Assembly: GCA_046351325.1 (NCBI GenBank)
Contig: JAXLYR010000028.1
Span: forward strand, 16,344 to 80,343
DNA: 64,000 bases
Direction of reading: 5' to 3'
From: Xiheicaenibacterium sp046351325
Lineage (GTDB): Bacteria; Myxococcota_A; Polyangia; Polyangiales; Polyangiaceae
Notes under the pieces: generated by a model
The model's input: only the letters and a program-made list of their open reading frames with translations
Told to the model about the DNA's origin: nothing
The model's database searches: none
In this document: one piece after another, positions 1 through 8,362 of the stretch
Layout of the letters: each line of letters starts with the position of its first letter
Numbering within the stretch: position 1 is the stretch's first letter
Program-made: the position numbers and the translations under genes

Positions 1-43
1 CCTTGCCCTCGGAGATTTCCGAAACAACGAGGATCGACGTCAT
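1..43 (-). CDS. etfA: Electron transfer flavoprotein subunit alpha, N-terminal fragment
   Basis: Only the first 14 codons lie in the window, reading MTSILVVSEISEGK, which fits the start of EtfA. It begins 25 bases after the etfB stop on the same strand, with a purine-rich AGGGAGAG just upstream of the ATG. EtfA carries most of the FAD-binding site of the EtfAB heterodimer, which passes electrons from acyl-CoA dehydrogenases to ETF-quinone oxidoreductase. The etfB-etfA gene order is the usual bacterial one, and it supports the call more than the short peptide does. Confidence 0.75.
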   Translation of the reverse strand, partial: MTSILVVSEISEGK

Positions 44-68
44 GACTCTCTCCCTGTCTCTTTCCTCG

Positions 69-896
69 TCAGAGGACCTTCGCTTCTTTGGCCAGACGCT
101 CGACGAGATCGCCGACGTCCTTCACCTTGATGCCGGCCTTGCGAGCGGGCGGCGCAGCGAACGACGAGTACGTGACCTTGAGCGCGGTCGACTTCACGAG
201 GTCCGCGAGCTTCATCTCCGCGAGCGGCTTCTTGCGGGCGGCCATGATCGCGGGCAGCGCCGCGAAGCGCACGCCCTCGTTGTATTTGAAGGTTCGCGCG
301 GTCTTGAGCGAATAGACGCTCTGGCTCGCGACGATGCGGAGATCGACCGAAACCACCGCGGGCAGCTTCACGCGGAGCTTGGCGACGCCGCCGTCGATCT
401 CGCGACCGACGAGGAGCGCGCCGTTCTCCTCTTCGATGGTGGCGGCGAACGTCGCCTGCGGCCAGTCGAGGAGCTCAGCGAGGATCTGGCCAACCTGGTT
501 CGAGTCGCCGTCGACGGCCTGCTTGCCGAGCAGGACGACATCGGGCTTCTCCTTCTCGACGATGGTCTTCAGCGCGTGCGCGACGAGATCGCCGTCGAGG
601 GCGTCGTCGGCGACGTCGACACGGATCGCGCGATCCGCGCCGGTCGCGAGGGCACCACGCAGCGTGGTCTCCGTGTCTTTGACACCGAAGGTGACGACCA
701 CGACTTCGCCGTTGCGGGTCTTCGGCTGCTGCCCATTCTCCGTGAGGCGTAGCGCCGCTTCGAGTGCGTACTCGTCAAACGGGTTCGGCTTCCACTCCAG
801 GCCGGTCGTGTCGACGCGATCGCCAGACGCCGGGATCTTCACTTTGTTGGCGTTGTCGGGATCGGCAACGCGCTTGAGAGGGACGAGGATCTTCAC
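69..896 (-). CDS. etfB: Electron transfer flavoprotein subunit beta
   Basis: This 275-residue protein matches EtfB in length and sequence: N-terminal MKILVPLKRVADP, the nucleotide-binding stretch around residues 128-150 (AVDGDSNQVGQ then LDWPQATF) and the recognition loop near residues 211-224 (LPAIMAARKKP). EtfB holds AMP and uses this loop to dock on partner dehydrogenases. The start is a GTG preceded by AGAGGAG at good spacing. It is the first gene of an etfBA pair. In human ETFB, Lys200 and Lys203 follow the anchoring Leu195 and are methylated. Aligning LPAIM with human LPNIM puts Ala219 and Lys222 at those positions. A probable modifying methyltransferase lies at 31251-31961. Confidence 0.95.
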   Translation of the reverse strand: MKILVPLKRVADPDNANKVKIPASGDRVDTTGLEWKPNPFDEYALEAALRLTENGQQPKTRNGEVVVVTFGVKDTETTLRGALATGADRAIRVDVADDALDGDLVAHALKTIVEKEKPDVVLLGKQAVDGDSNQVGQILAELLDWPQATFAATIEEENGALLVGREIDGGVAKLRVKLPAVVSVDLRIVASQSVYSLKTARTFKYNEGVRFAALPAIMAARKKPLAEMKLADLVKSTALKVTYSSFAAPPARKAGIKVKDVGDLVERLAKEAKVL

Positions 897-1028
897 CGAA
901 CGACTCCTCTTTGATTAGGGCCGGTGTAAACGCCGGTTACTTCCCAAGATCGCTGCTTTGCGTCAAGGGCTTGGGCTTGGAAGACGCGCGCACGAAGTGC
1001 AGCTAAGCTCGCGCAAGAGCACGTCGCG

Positions 1029-1814
1029 ATGACCAATCCCAACCTGAAGCTCCTCGTGAACGCGCTCCGCCTGGGCCAGCCCCAAGACCCTCAAGGGGCC
1101 ATCTTGCTGCTCGCCGAGGCCTGCCTCGCGCTCGAGGAGCAGCTCGACGAGGCGAAGCGTCGCCTCAGCGTCGTGCAATCAGCAGCGAACATCTTCGAGG
1201 CAAAATCCACGCGGCTCGAGATGGAGCTCGACGCGCTCCGAGCCCAGTCTCCCGGCGCCGCGCAGCCTAGCCACACGCCCTCGGCGCCGCTGCCCAGCCC
1301 ACTCGCACCGCCAAAGCGCCCGACGCATGGGCCGCCGCCAATGCGGACGGCCTCGACGCCGCCACCCGCGATTCAATTGGCGAGCATCGTGGACGACGCG
1401 TCTCAAGACGACTTCGCGACAGCGACGGTCGTGGTGCACAAGAAAGACGTCGAATCGTTGCGTCAGCCGGAGGCTCCATTTCGATTGGCACCTGCCGGAC
1501 AGAGAGGCGGGCCCGATCGTGGGCGTATCCCCGGTGCGCCGTGGGCGAATCCAGTCGCCTACGAGGAGCCGAATGACGACGCTCCCGACGACGCCGAGAC
1601 CTATTCGGATCTCGGGTCGGCGATGGGCGCGCTGCGACCACGCTCCCCGCAAGAGCCTCCCGCGCCTCCACCCGAGTACCCGCCGGCGAACTTCGATGCT
1701 CCGCTTTACGAGGCGGCGTCATACGACGTCGATTCGGCAGATCTTGCCCCGGAATCGCATGGAGCACCTTCCGGACAGCCCCCGTGGCCGGTGCCCAGGC
1801 CTCCGCGGCGCTGA
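1029..1814 (+). CDS. Hypothetical protein: coiled coil plus proline-rich tail
   Basis: I do not recognise a family. The first 75 or so residues are helical and charged (LLAEACLALEEQLDEAKRRL, then IFEAKSTRLEMELDAL), suggesting a coiled coil. The remaining 180 residues are rich in Pro, Ala and Asp and probably disordered. There is no signal peptide or membrane segment, so a cytoplasmic role is likely. The ATG at 1029 has no clear Shine-Dalgarno. The gene sits between etfB (divergent) and a lipoprotein gene that begins 42 bases downstream. It could be a scaffold or a regulator of the myxobacterial low-complexity type, but that is a guess. Confidence 0.7.
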   Translation: MTNPNLKLLVNALRLGQPQDPQGAILLLAEACLALEEQLDEAKRRLSVVQSAANIFEAKSTRLEMELDALRAQSPGAAQPSHTPSAPLPSPLAPPKRPTHGPPPMRTASTPPPAIQLASIVDDASQDDFATATVVVHKKDVESLRQPEAPFRLAPAGQRGGPDRGRIPGAPWANPVAYEEPNDDAPDDAETYSDLGSAMGALRPRSPQEPPAPPPEYPPANFDAPLYEAASYDVDSADLAPESHGAPSGQPPWPVPRPPRR

Positions 1815-1856
1815 GCCGTTGCAACCTGTCAAAAGTCGTTGCAGCCTCCGCGCCCC

Positions 1857-3197
1857 ATGAAAGCTCGTTGGTTGTTCGTTCTGTCGATGTTCCTTCTGAC
1901 TCCCGCCTGCGGCGACTCGAACAAGAATAAGGACGAGAAAGCCGAAAAGGACGACGACAAGGACAAGGACAAAGACAAGAAAGACAAGAAGGACAAGGAC
2001 AAGGACAAGGACAAGGGCAAGCCGAGCAAGTCGGCTCAGTCGTCTACGGCGGCTGCAGACAGCGCAGCGGTAGCGCCCCCTCCTGCCCCGACCGAAGCTC
2101 CGAAGCCCCCGCTGTCGAAAGACCAGCTCGCAGCGTTCATGAAGGACGAGAACGCGAAGATGACCTCGGACGCGTACGAGTCACTTCTTCTCGGCGTCGC
2201 GGACTGCCGTCTCGAGTCGGGTGGCATCGACTACAAGTGCCAGGCTTACAAGGACTACAGCGACGCTCAGTCCAAGCACAAGCTGGACGACTACAAGATC
2301 CCCGGCACCATCTCGATGAAGCACCTGCGCCACCCGTCGGCCTCGGTGCGCTACGTCGCTGTCAGCGGCGCGTCGGGCGCGACGATGGGAATGGATGGCG
2401 ACGCGGCGTTCGTGAAGTTCCTCGACGCCGCGAAGGCCGAGACCGACCCCTATGTGACGGTTCGCTTCCTGAGCTCGCTCCGTTGGATCCGCGACGTCAA
2501 GCCGGACCTCGAGGCTTACGTCGTCGCCAAGTTGGACGACAAGGAGCCGCGCGTTCGTGAAGAGGCCGCGCGCTTCCTCGGCGACACGAACCTCGGACCC
2601 AAGATCGCAGGCGCCTACGAGAAGCTCGCCGCGAAGGCCGAGAGCGACAGCGACAACGGCGTTCGCTCGGTGGCTTGCCAGGGGCTCTTCTCCACGAGCA
2701 ACGACGCGGCGATCGCTCTCTTCGAGAAGCTCCTCGTGAAAGACAGCCCCGAAGAGGTCCGCTGGGGTTGCTTCGAGGGTCTCATCCGCAGCTGGGCGGG
2801 CGGCTATCCCTTCCCCAAGAAGCCCTCGAAGGCCGGCTACGAGCTCACCATGAAGATCCTCGAGGCGACGCCCCGCACCGAGGAGATGCCCCCGTCGTCG
2901 GTGTCGGGTCTCGGCGCCGCGAAGAGCGAGCAGAAGAGCAGCGACGGCAAGGCTTGGTATGACGCTGTCAAAGACTTCCTCGACAAGGATCGCCTCGTCA
3001 AAGCGGTCTCCGCGGTCGCGATGGACGAGAAGGCGAGCTACTCCACGCGCAGCTCGTGCCTCTACGTGCTGAAGCGCCTCGGCGAGCAGAAGAAGCTCGA
3101 GGAGATGGCGCCGCTGCTCACGAAGCAGGGTGGGACCTGGGGCAAGTCGCTCGGTGAGAACGCCGAGAAGCTCAGCAAAGACAAGTCCGACTACTGA
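1857..3197 (+). CDS. HEAT-repeat-like lipoprotein with Lys/Asp-rich linker
   Basis: The protein has 446 residues. A signal peptide ends at Cys18 (LLTPAC followed by GDSN), so it is probably lipid-anchored. Residues 20-60 are almost only Lys and Asp, followed by a Ser/Ala/Pro spacer. The rest is helical with HEAT-like units (for example VRFLSSLRWIRDVKPDLEAYV and EPRVREEAARFLGD), a pattern used for protein binding. I chose ATG 1857 because it places the signal peptide at the N-terminus; an in-frame start 18 bases upstream adds only MQPPRP. A hairpin follows the stop codon. The function is unknown; an envelope scaffold is a reasonable guess. Confidence 0.8.
   Translation: MKARWLFVLSMFLLTPACGDSNKNKDEKAEKDDDKDKDKDKKDKKDKDKDKDKGKPSKSAQSSTAAADSAAVAPPPAPTEAPKPPLSKDQLAAFMKDENAKMTSDAYESLLLGVADCRLESGGIDYKCQAYKDYSDAQSKHKLDDYKIPGTISMKHLRHPSASVRYVAVSGASGATMGMDGDAAFVKFLDAAKAETDPYVTVRFLSSLRWIRDVKPDLEAYVVAKLDDKEPRVREEAARFLGDTNLGPKIAGAYEKLAAKAESDSDNGVRSVACQGLFSTSNDAAIALFEKLLVKDSPEEVRWGCFEGLIRSWAGGYPFPKKPSKAGYELTMKILEATPRTEEMPPSSVSGLGAAKSEQKSSDGKAWYDAVKDFLDKDRLVKAVSAVAMDEKASYSTRSSCLYVLKRLGEQKKLEEMAPLLTKQGGTWGKSLGENAEKLSKDKSDY
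1951..2017 (+). repeat. GACAAG hexanucleotide-like tandem repeat inside a gene
   Basis: Imperfect tandem copies of GACAAG (with GAAAGAC and AAGGAC variants) encode the Lys/Asp linker of the HEAT lipoprotein. Because the unit is six bases, copy-number changes would lengthen or shorten the linker without shifting the frame. Confidence 0.7.
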
Positions 3198-3215
3198 TGT
3201 CCGACTGCTGAGTCC

Positions 3216-3259
3216 CTCGCGAATGCGAGCCGAGCGCCGGGGCGAGAGCTCCGGCGCTC
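3216..3259. terminator. Two hairpins between convergent genes, possible terminator
   Basis: CTCGC-GAAT-GCGAG (3216-3229) is followed by a perfect 9-bp stem, GAGCGCCGG paired with CCGGCGCTC (3232-3240 with 3251-3259) around a 10-base loop. No strong T-run follows, only GTTTGTG. The position between the HEAT lipoprotein stop and the convergent OmpA-family gene suits a bidirectional terminator, but this rests on structure alone. Confidence 0.45.
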
Positions 3260-3307
3260 AGCGTTTGTGCTTCGCGATGAGGCGGCGGCAGGCGTTACCG
3301 ACGCCGA

Positions 3308-5125
3308 CTACTTCGCCTTCGTCTTCGTGATGACGAACTGCACGCGGCGGTTCGCTTGCCGCCCTTCTTCGGTGGTGTTGGGCGCGATCGGGACCCGCGA
3401 GCCGTAGCCACGAGCGACCAGGCGATTGCGATCGATGCCGCGCGTGATGAGCCACTTGCGCACGGCCTCGGCGCGCTGCTGGCTCAGCGTCTGGTTGAAG
3501 TCTTCAGTGCCGGTGTCGTCCGCGTGGCCCTGGACCTCGATGGTCTCGATCTCGGGGTGCTGGAGGATCACATCGCGAACCTCGGTCAGGAGGTCGTCCG
3601 AGATGGGGTCGACGGTCTGGTCGAGCGAGCTCTGCGCGACCTTGAACTTCACCTGCCGCAAGATGACGATCTCGCCGGGGGTGACGCGCACGCCGTTGGG
3701 GCAGCCGTGTTTGGTCTTGTCTTGCAGGTTGGGCAGGCCGCGCTCGTTCGGACACGCGTCGTCGACGTCTGCGATGCCGTCGCCGTCGCCGTCCTTCACA
3801 GGGCAGCCGTTCTTCGACGGATCGTCGCTGCGCGAGCCCTTGGCCTTGGGGCAGGCGTCGATCTTGTCGGCGATCCCGTCGAGGTCCGTGTCGATGTCAC
3901 CGGGGCAGCCGTTGCGGGCCGGGTCGACGCTGGCCACGCCCTTTTGGTTGGGGCAGGCGTCGTCGGAGTCCGCGATGCCGTCGCGGTCGTAGTCGCTCGG
4001 GCAGCCGTTGCGCGTGAGGTCTTTGTTGGGCCGGCCCTTCTGGCTGGGGCACGCGTCGAGGGTGTCGGGGACCGTGTCGCCGTCGCGATCGGGCGGCGGG
4101 CAACCGTTGTGCGCGGGATCGTCGTCGGCCTCGCCTTTGACTTGGGGGCAAGCGTCCGAGCGGTTGATGATGCCGTCCTCGTCGTCGTCGTCACCCGAGC
4201 GATCGCGCTCGGGGAGCGGCGCCCAACCGACCATGCCGACGACGCGTGCGGTGGGAGTGCCGATGCCTTCGCTCGCGCCGCCGCTCGCAGCCGCGCCGAA
4301 GACGAGGCCGTGCAGGACGCGAACCTTCACGCCGCCGAGGAGCTCGATCGACGTGCGCGACGCGGGCTCGATCGTGATCGCGGGGGAGGTGAGCGGGTTC
4401 TCGGTCCCGACGAGCGTGTTGCCGAAGGCCTCGAACTGGAAGTGAAGCATGTCGTCGAGGAACGACACCCCGACGCCTGCGCCGCACGTGATCCCGTGCG
4501 GATTGTCCGGCCCTCGAATCAGCCCACCTGCGGACGCCGAGTAGAGGAACGACGTCTTCTCCCCGACGCGACCCGACAGCGCGAGCTGAGGCTGCACGCG
4601 AGGCGTCCCCTCCGAGGCGAAGGAGTCGGACTCGAGCGTCGTCGGAAAATAGAAGCGTGTGCCGAGGCCGATCTGAAATGGGTCGCGGTAAGCGCCGAAG
4701 AGGTTGGCGCGGATGTCGAGGCGCGGATCGCCCATCTCGACCGAGTCCGGTGACGCGATCGTCACGCCGCTCACCGTCGGATCGTCGCCCGCTTGATAGA
4801 CCGCGAGCGGCAGATCGATCGCGAGGAGCAAATGCTGGAAGAGCGCGAGGCTCACGTTCGCTCGCAAGAACGCTTGATCGGAGACGATCGCGTCGCCCTG
4901 ACCGATGACCAGCGGGTCGAAGGCGTAGTCGAACATCACGTGCGCGCGGACCTCGAGGTGCCCGGCGGTCTGTGCAGACGGAACGGCGAAGAAGTCGTCG
5001 CCAGCGGGCGTCGGATCGAACTGGTCGAGCGCGTAACCGCCCAGCCGCTCCTGCGCGCGAGCTTCGGATCCGAAGGTGAAAGTTGTCGCGAGCACGCCGA
5101 GCGCGAGCTTGGAACGCAGCTTCAT
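3308..5125 (-). CDS. OmpA-family outer membrane protein with thrombospondin type 3 repeats
   Basis: The protein has 605 residues. A signal peptide (cleavage after SEARA near residue 24) precedes about 280 residues of beta-barrel-like sequence. About five calcium-binding TSP3 repeats follow (DDDDEDGI, SDACP, GCPPPDRDGD and similar), then a C-terminal OmpA domain near residues 480-600 with the peptidoglycan-binding pattern (GHADDTG, LSQQRAEAV, VARGYGS, ANRRVQF). It should sit in the outer membrane with the OmpA domain gripping peptidoglycan across a Ca-stiffened spacer, as in the OmpF/OprF-like and SprF-type proteins of delta-proteobacterial lineages. It is divergent from the kelch gene at 5315 across 189 bases that must hold both promoters; I see no clear operator there. 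Confidence 0.9.
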   Translation of the reverse strand: MKLRSKLALGVLATTFTFGSEARAQERLGGYALDQFDPTPAGDDFFAVPSAQTAGHLEVRAHVMFDYAFDPLVIGQGDAIVSDQAFLRANVSLALFQHLLLAIDLPLAVYQAGDDPTVSGVTIASPDSVEMGDPRLDIRANLFGAYRDPFQIGLGTRFYFPTTLESDSFASEGTPRVQPQLALSGRVGEKTSFLYSASAGGLIRGPDNPHGITCGAGVGVSFLDDMLHFQFEAFGNTLVGTENPLTSPAITIEPASRTSIELLGGVKVRVLHGLVFGAAASGGASEGIGTPTARVVGMVGWAPLPERDRSGDDDDEDGIINRSDACPQVKGEADDDPAHNGCPPPDRDGDTVPDTLDACPSQKGRPNKDLTRNGCPSDYDRDGIADSDDACPNQKGVASVDPARNGCPGDIDTDLDGIADKIDACPKAKGSRSDDPSKNGCPVKDGDGDGIADVDDACPNERGLPNLQDKTKHGCPNGVRVTPGEIVILRQVKFKVAQSSLDQTVDPISDDLLTEVRDVILQHPEIETIEVQGHADDTGTEDFNQTLSQQRAEAVRKWLITRGIDRNRLVARGYGSRVPIAPNTTEEGRQANRRVQFVITKTKAK

Positions 5126-5314
5126 GGTCTGGTCGAACCGAGGTCAGCGCACCCGAAACCGTGGCGAGAGCGACCCCTGCGAGCAGAATCTTCCGAGCAA
5201 ACGCCGTGACCTGTCCAGTTCTCTCCTCGGCTGCCGTGAATCGCAAGGCGCGGAGCGCATGGTGGCGGATTTAGCCCCCCCAACGAATCGCACCCAATCT
5301 GATAACGTGAGCCG

Positions 5315-8300
5315 GTGACGCGACCAATCGTTCTGCGCCCCACGCGCACGAGGACTTGGGGTTCCCGTTCGCTCGGATGCTTGGTGGCTGCGGGCTCGCT
5401 CGTCGCCTGCGACGCGAGCGTGCCCAGCGAGAGCCACGAGGACTCGACCGAGAACCCCGAGACAGCGGCCGCGCAAACCTCGACGGGTGCCCGCCGTCCA
5501 CTCGAGCTCTTCGCTCGAACGTTGCCTCAAGCGGACGTGGCGCTCGTGGAGGCGGGGACCGGCAGCGGCTTCGTTCCTGCGGCGAGCGACGATGAATCTC
5601 CCGTGGACCTCAAGGTCGCGGCGGGTGGCGTCTTCCTTCGCGATCGAGCGACTGGCGTCGCCGCGACGTTCCGCCTCGTAGGTCCGAGCGGCTCGTCATC
5701 GCGCATCGAGGGTGGGCTCGCCGTGTTCGAGGACGACACCGACGGCTCGGCGCAGATCGTCCGCGCACGCGGTGACGGCGTCGAAGACTTCGTCGTCGTC
5801 CCTGAGCCGCGTGATCACGGCAGCATCTCGTACGTCCTCGATCTCGAACAGGCGAGCGCGCTGCGGCTCGTCGGCGCGAACCTCGAGGTGCTCGACGCCG
5901 AGGGCGCGCCGCGGCTCCGCGTGCAAGCGCCCTACGTGATCGACGCGACCGGTGCGCGCCACGCGGCCTCCATCTCGGTCTCGGATTGCGCGATCGACAC
6001 CGATCCGACCGTGCCGTGGCATCGCCCCGTGCGCGCGCTCGACAGCTCGCGCTGCACGATGTCGGTGAGCTACGACGAGTCCCTCCCGCACCCGGTGCTC
6101 GTCGATCCGGAGTGGTTGGTCTCGGCGTCGATGCACTTCGCGCGCACGCATCACACGGCCACGCTTCTGAACAGCGGCGACGTCCTCGTCATCGGCGGCT
6201 TCGACGTGACGGGCGCGCCCGTGCCCGAGATCGAGGTCCTCTGTCCCGAGACGACCTGCAGCGGCGGACCGACGTTCACGCAGGCGCCCGGGCAGCTCGC
6301 AGTAGCGCGCGGCGCCCACACCGCGACGGGGATCTCGAGCAACACGCAGGTCATCGTCACCGGCGGCCGCACACAGCGCGTCGGCGGCACGGCCCTCGCG
6401 AGCACCGAGATCTACGATGTCGCGACCGGCCTCGTCAGCGCTGGGCCCTCGATGTCCGTGGGCCGCTGGGGGCACACGGCAACGCTCCTTCCGACGGGGA
6501 GCGTGCTCGTCGCCGGCGGCGAGGACAACACGAGCGGCAGCACCGCGGAGCTCTACACGCCAGGCGGCAACTTCGGCGCCCCCATCGCGATGACCGAGCA
6601 TCGACGCGGACACGTCGCGGAGACGGTGACGATCTCGAGCGCGACGCAGGTCCTCATCGCTGGCGGCATCGGCTCGCTCAACAACCTCGCTGTCGCGTCC
6701 GCCGAGCTCTTCAATCCAGCGACCTCGAGCTTCGCGTTCGTCGGCAACATGACGAGCCAGCGCGCGTGGGCGACCGCGACGCAGATCGAGGACGCGGCGG
6801 GCAGCGTTCTCATCGCGGGCGGCACGAACAACGCTGGGTTCTACTACCCGACCGCCGACCTCTTCGTCCCGAACGGCTCGGGTGGCACCTTCCAGCAGCA
6901 GACGCTCGCGATGCAGCGGTCGCGCGCGTTCCACACCGCGACGAAGCTCATCGGCCAAGGCAAAATCCTCATCACGGGCGGCACCAACGGATCGCAGGTG
7001 CGTGCCGAGACCGAGGTCTTCCAGGTCGGCGCGAGCTCGAGCGCGCTCGCCTCCACGATGAAGGCCGCGCGCGACTTCCACACTGCGACGCTGCTGCCTT
7101 CGGGCAAGGTCGCGGTGGTCGGCGGCGGCGTCGACGGCACGCCCGCGGCTCCCGACTCCGGCGTCGTGAACGTCGCCGCGGCCATCTCCTCCGAGGTGCT
7201 CTATCGCTCGAACGGCGAGTTCTGCGAGAACAACGGCGAGTGCGCGTCGGACCATTGTTACAAGAAGTCGATGAGCGTCACGGGCGTCTGCTGTGACGAC
7301 AACTGCAAAGACGTCTGCAGCTCGTGCTTCGCGGCGGATCAGGCCGCGCCCGCTCCCGGCGACGGAACCTGCGCGATCGTGCTCGACAACACACCGATCC
7401 GCCCGCAGTGCGTGAGTGCGGTGCAGCTCACGCTCCAGTGCGTCGCGGGCATCGTCGAGGCAGCCCAAGTGACGTCCTGCGGGGCTTACAAATGCCTCGA
7501 TCAAGAGCGGTGCAGGCTCGCGTGCTCGGGGAGCAACGACGACCATTGCAACACCGGGTACTACTGCGATCAGACCGTCTGCAGAGAGCAGCTCACCCCC
7601 GGTGAGGAGTGCTCGCGCGACGGCGAGTGCAAGTCTCTCCACTGCGTCGATGGGGTCTGCTGCGATCTGCCGTGTGATGGGCAGTGTCAGGCCTGCGACG
7701 TCGAGGGCTTCGTCGGCAAGTGCAGTCAGGTCGAGGGCGCACCTCACCCGAACAACGGCACGCGCTCGGAGTGCAGCGGCGCAGGTACGGAGTGCGAGGG
7801 CGTCTGCGGGTCGAACCCCACGCACTGCGACTACGATCAGACCGTCGAGTGCGGCGACTCGACGTGCGTCGACGGCCAACGCAGCTTCGGCCGCTGCAGC
7901 AAAGAGGTCGACGGCGTATGCGGAACCGCGAACGAAGACTGCGGCGCCTTCCGCTGCGACGACGCAGGAGAGGCCTGCACCACGTCGTGCACCACCGCAG
8001 CCGACTGCAGCCCGAACGCTGCGTGCCGCGAAAAAGAGTGCGTGAAGGTCGAGAGCCCCGAGTGCGACGGCGACCACACGATCATCCGCCCCGACGACAC
8101 CACGAAGGACTGCTCCCCCTTCAAATGTGGTGAGGCTGGCTGCTTCACGACGTGCCGCTCCGTCGACGACTGCGTCGACGGCAAGGTCTGCGACGAGAGC
8201 GGCGCGTGCATCGATCCACCACCCGACCCCACGGCCCCAGACGACGGCTGCTCGATCGGCGCGCGGCCGACCTCGGAGAGCGCGCGCGGTCCGCTCGGGC

Positions 8301-8362
8301 TCCTGCTCGTCGCGATGGGGCTCATCGCATCGCGTGTTCGTCGCAAGGAGGCATCTCGATGA
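5315..8362 (+). CDS. Kelch-repeat, Cys-rich surface protein with MYXO-CTERM-like tail
   Basis: The protein has 1015 residues. A lipobox-like SLVAC ends at Cys32. About 250 residues of unassigned beta sequence follow. Next comes a kelch-type beta-propeller (repeated H-TAT-L-GDVLVIGG units, about residues 270-620), then about 300 residues of Cys-rich knots (CxxxCxxDHC, CxSCF). The end is a Cys, a hydrophobic helix (GPLGLLLVAMGLIASRV) and RRKEASR, which resembles the MYXO-CTERM sorting tail of myxobacteria. Having both a lipobox and a C-terminal tail is unusual, so one anchor may be dominant. The start is GTG. It overlaps the next gene by ATGA, with AAGGAGG inside its 3' end, so the two are translationally coupled. 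Confidence 0.85.
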   Translation: MTRPIVLRPTRTRTWGSRSLGCLVAAGSLVACDASVPSESHEDSTENPETAAAQTSTGARRPLELFARTLPQADVALVEAGTGSGFVPAASDDESPVDLKVAAGGVFLRDRATGVAATFRLVGPSGSSSRIEGGLAVFEDDTDGSAQIVRARGDGVEDFVVVPEPRDHGSISYVLDLEQASALRLVGANLEVLDAEGAPRLRVQAPYVIDATGARHAASISVSDCAIDTDPTVPWHRPVRALDSSRCTMSVSYDESLPHPVLVDPEWLVSASMHFARTHHTATLLNSGDVLVIGGFDVTGAPVPEIEVLCPETTCSGGPTFTQAPGQLAVARGAHTATGISSNTQVIVTGGRTQRVGGTALASTEIYDVATGLVSAGPSMSVGRWGHTATLLPTGSVLVAGGEDNTSGSTAELYTPGGNFGAPIAMTEHRRGHVAETVTISSATQVLIAGGIGSLNNLAVASAELFNPATSSFAFVGNMTSQRAWATATQIEDAAGSVLIAGGTNNAGFYYPTADLFVPNGSGGTFQQQTLAMQRSRAFHTATKLIGQGKILITGGTNGSQVRAETEVFQVGASSSALASTMKAARDFHTATLLPSGKVAVVGGGVDGTPAAPDSGVVNVAAAISSEVLYRSNGEFCENNGECASDHCYKKSMSVTGVCCDDNCKDVCSSCFAADQAAPAPGDGTCAIVLDNTPIRPQCVSAVQLTLQCVAGIVEAAQVTSCGAYKCLDQERCRLACSGSNDDHCNTGYYCDQTVCREQLTPGEECSRDGECKSLHCVDGVCCDLPCDGQCQACDVEGFVGKCSQVEGAPHPNNGTRSECSGAGTECEGVCGSNPTHCDYDQTVECGDSTCVDGQRSFGRCSKEVDGVCGTANEDCGAFRCDDAGEACTTSCTTAADCSPNAACREKECVKVESPECDGDHTIIRPDDTTKDCSPFKCGEAGCFTTCRSVDDCVDGKVCDESGACIDPPPDPTAPDDGCSIGARPTSESARGPLGLLLVAMGLIASRVRRKEASR

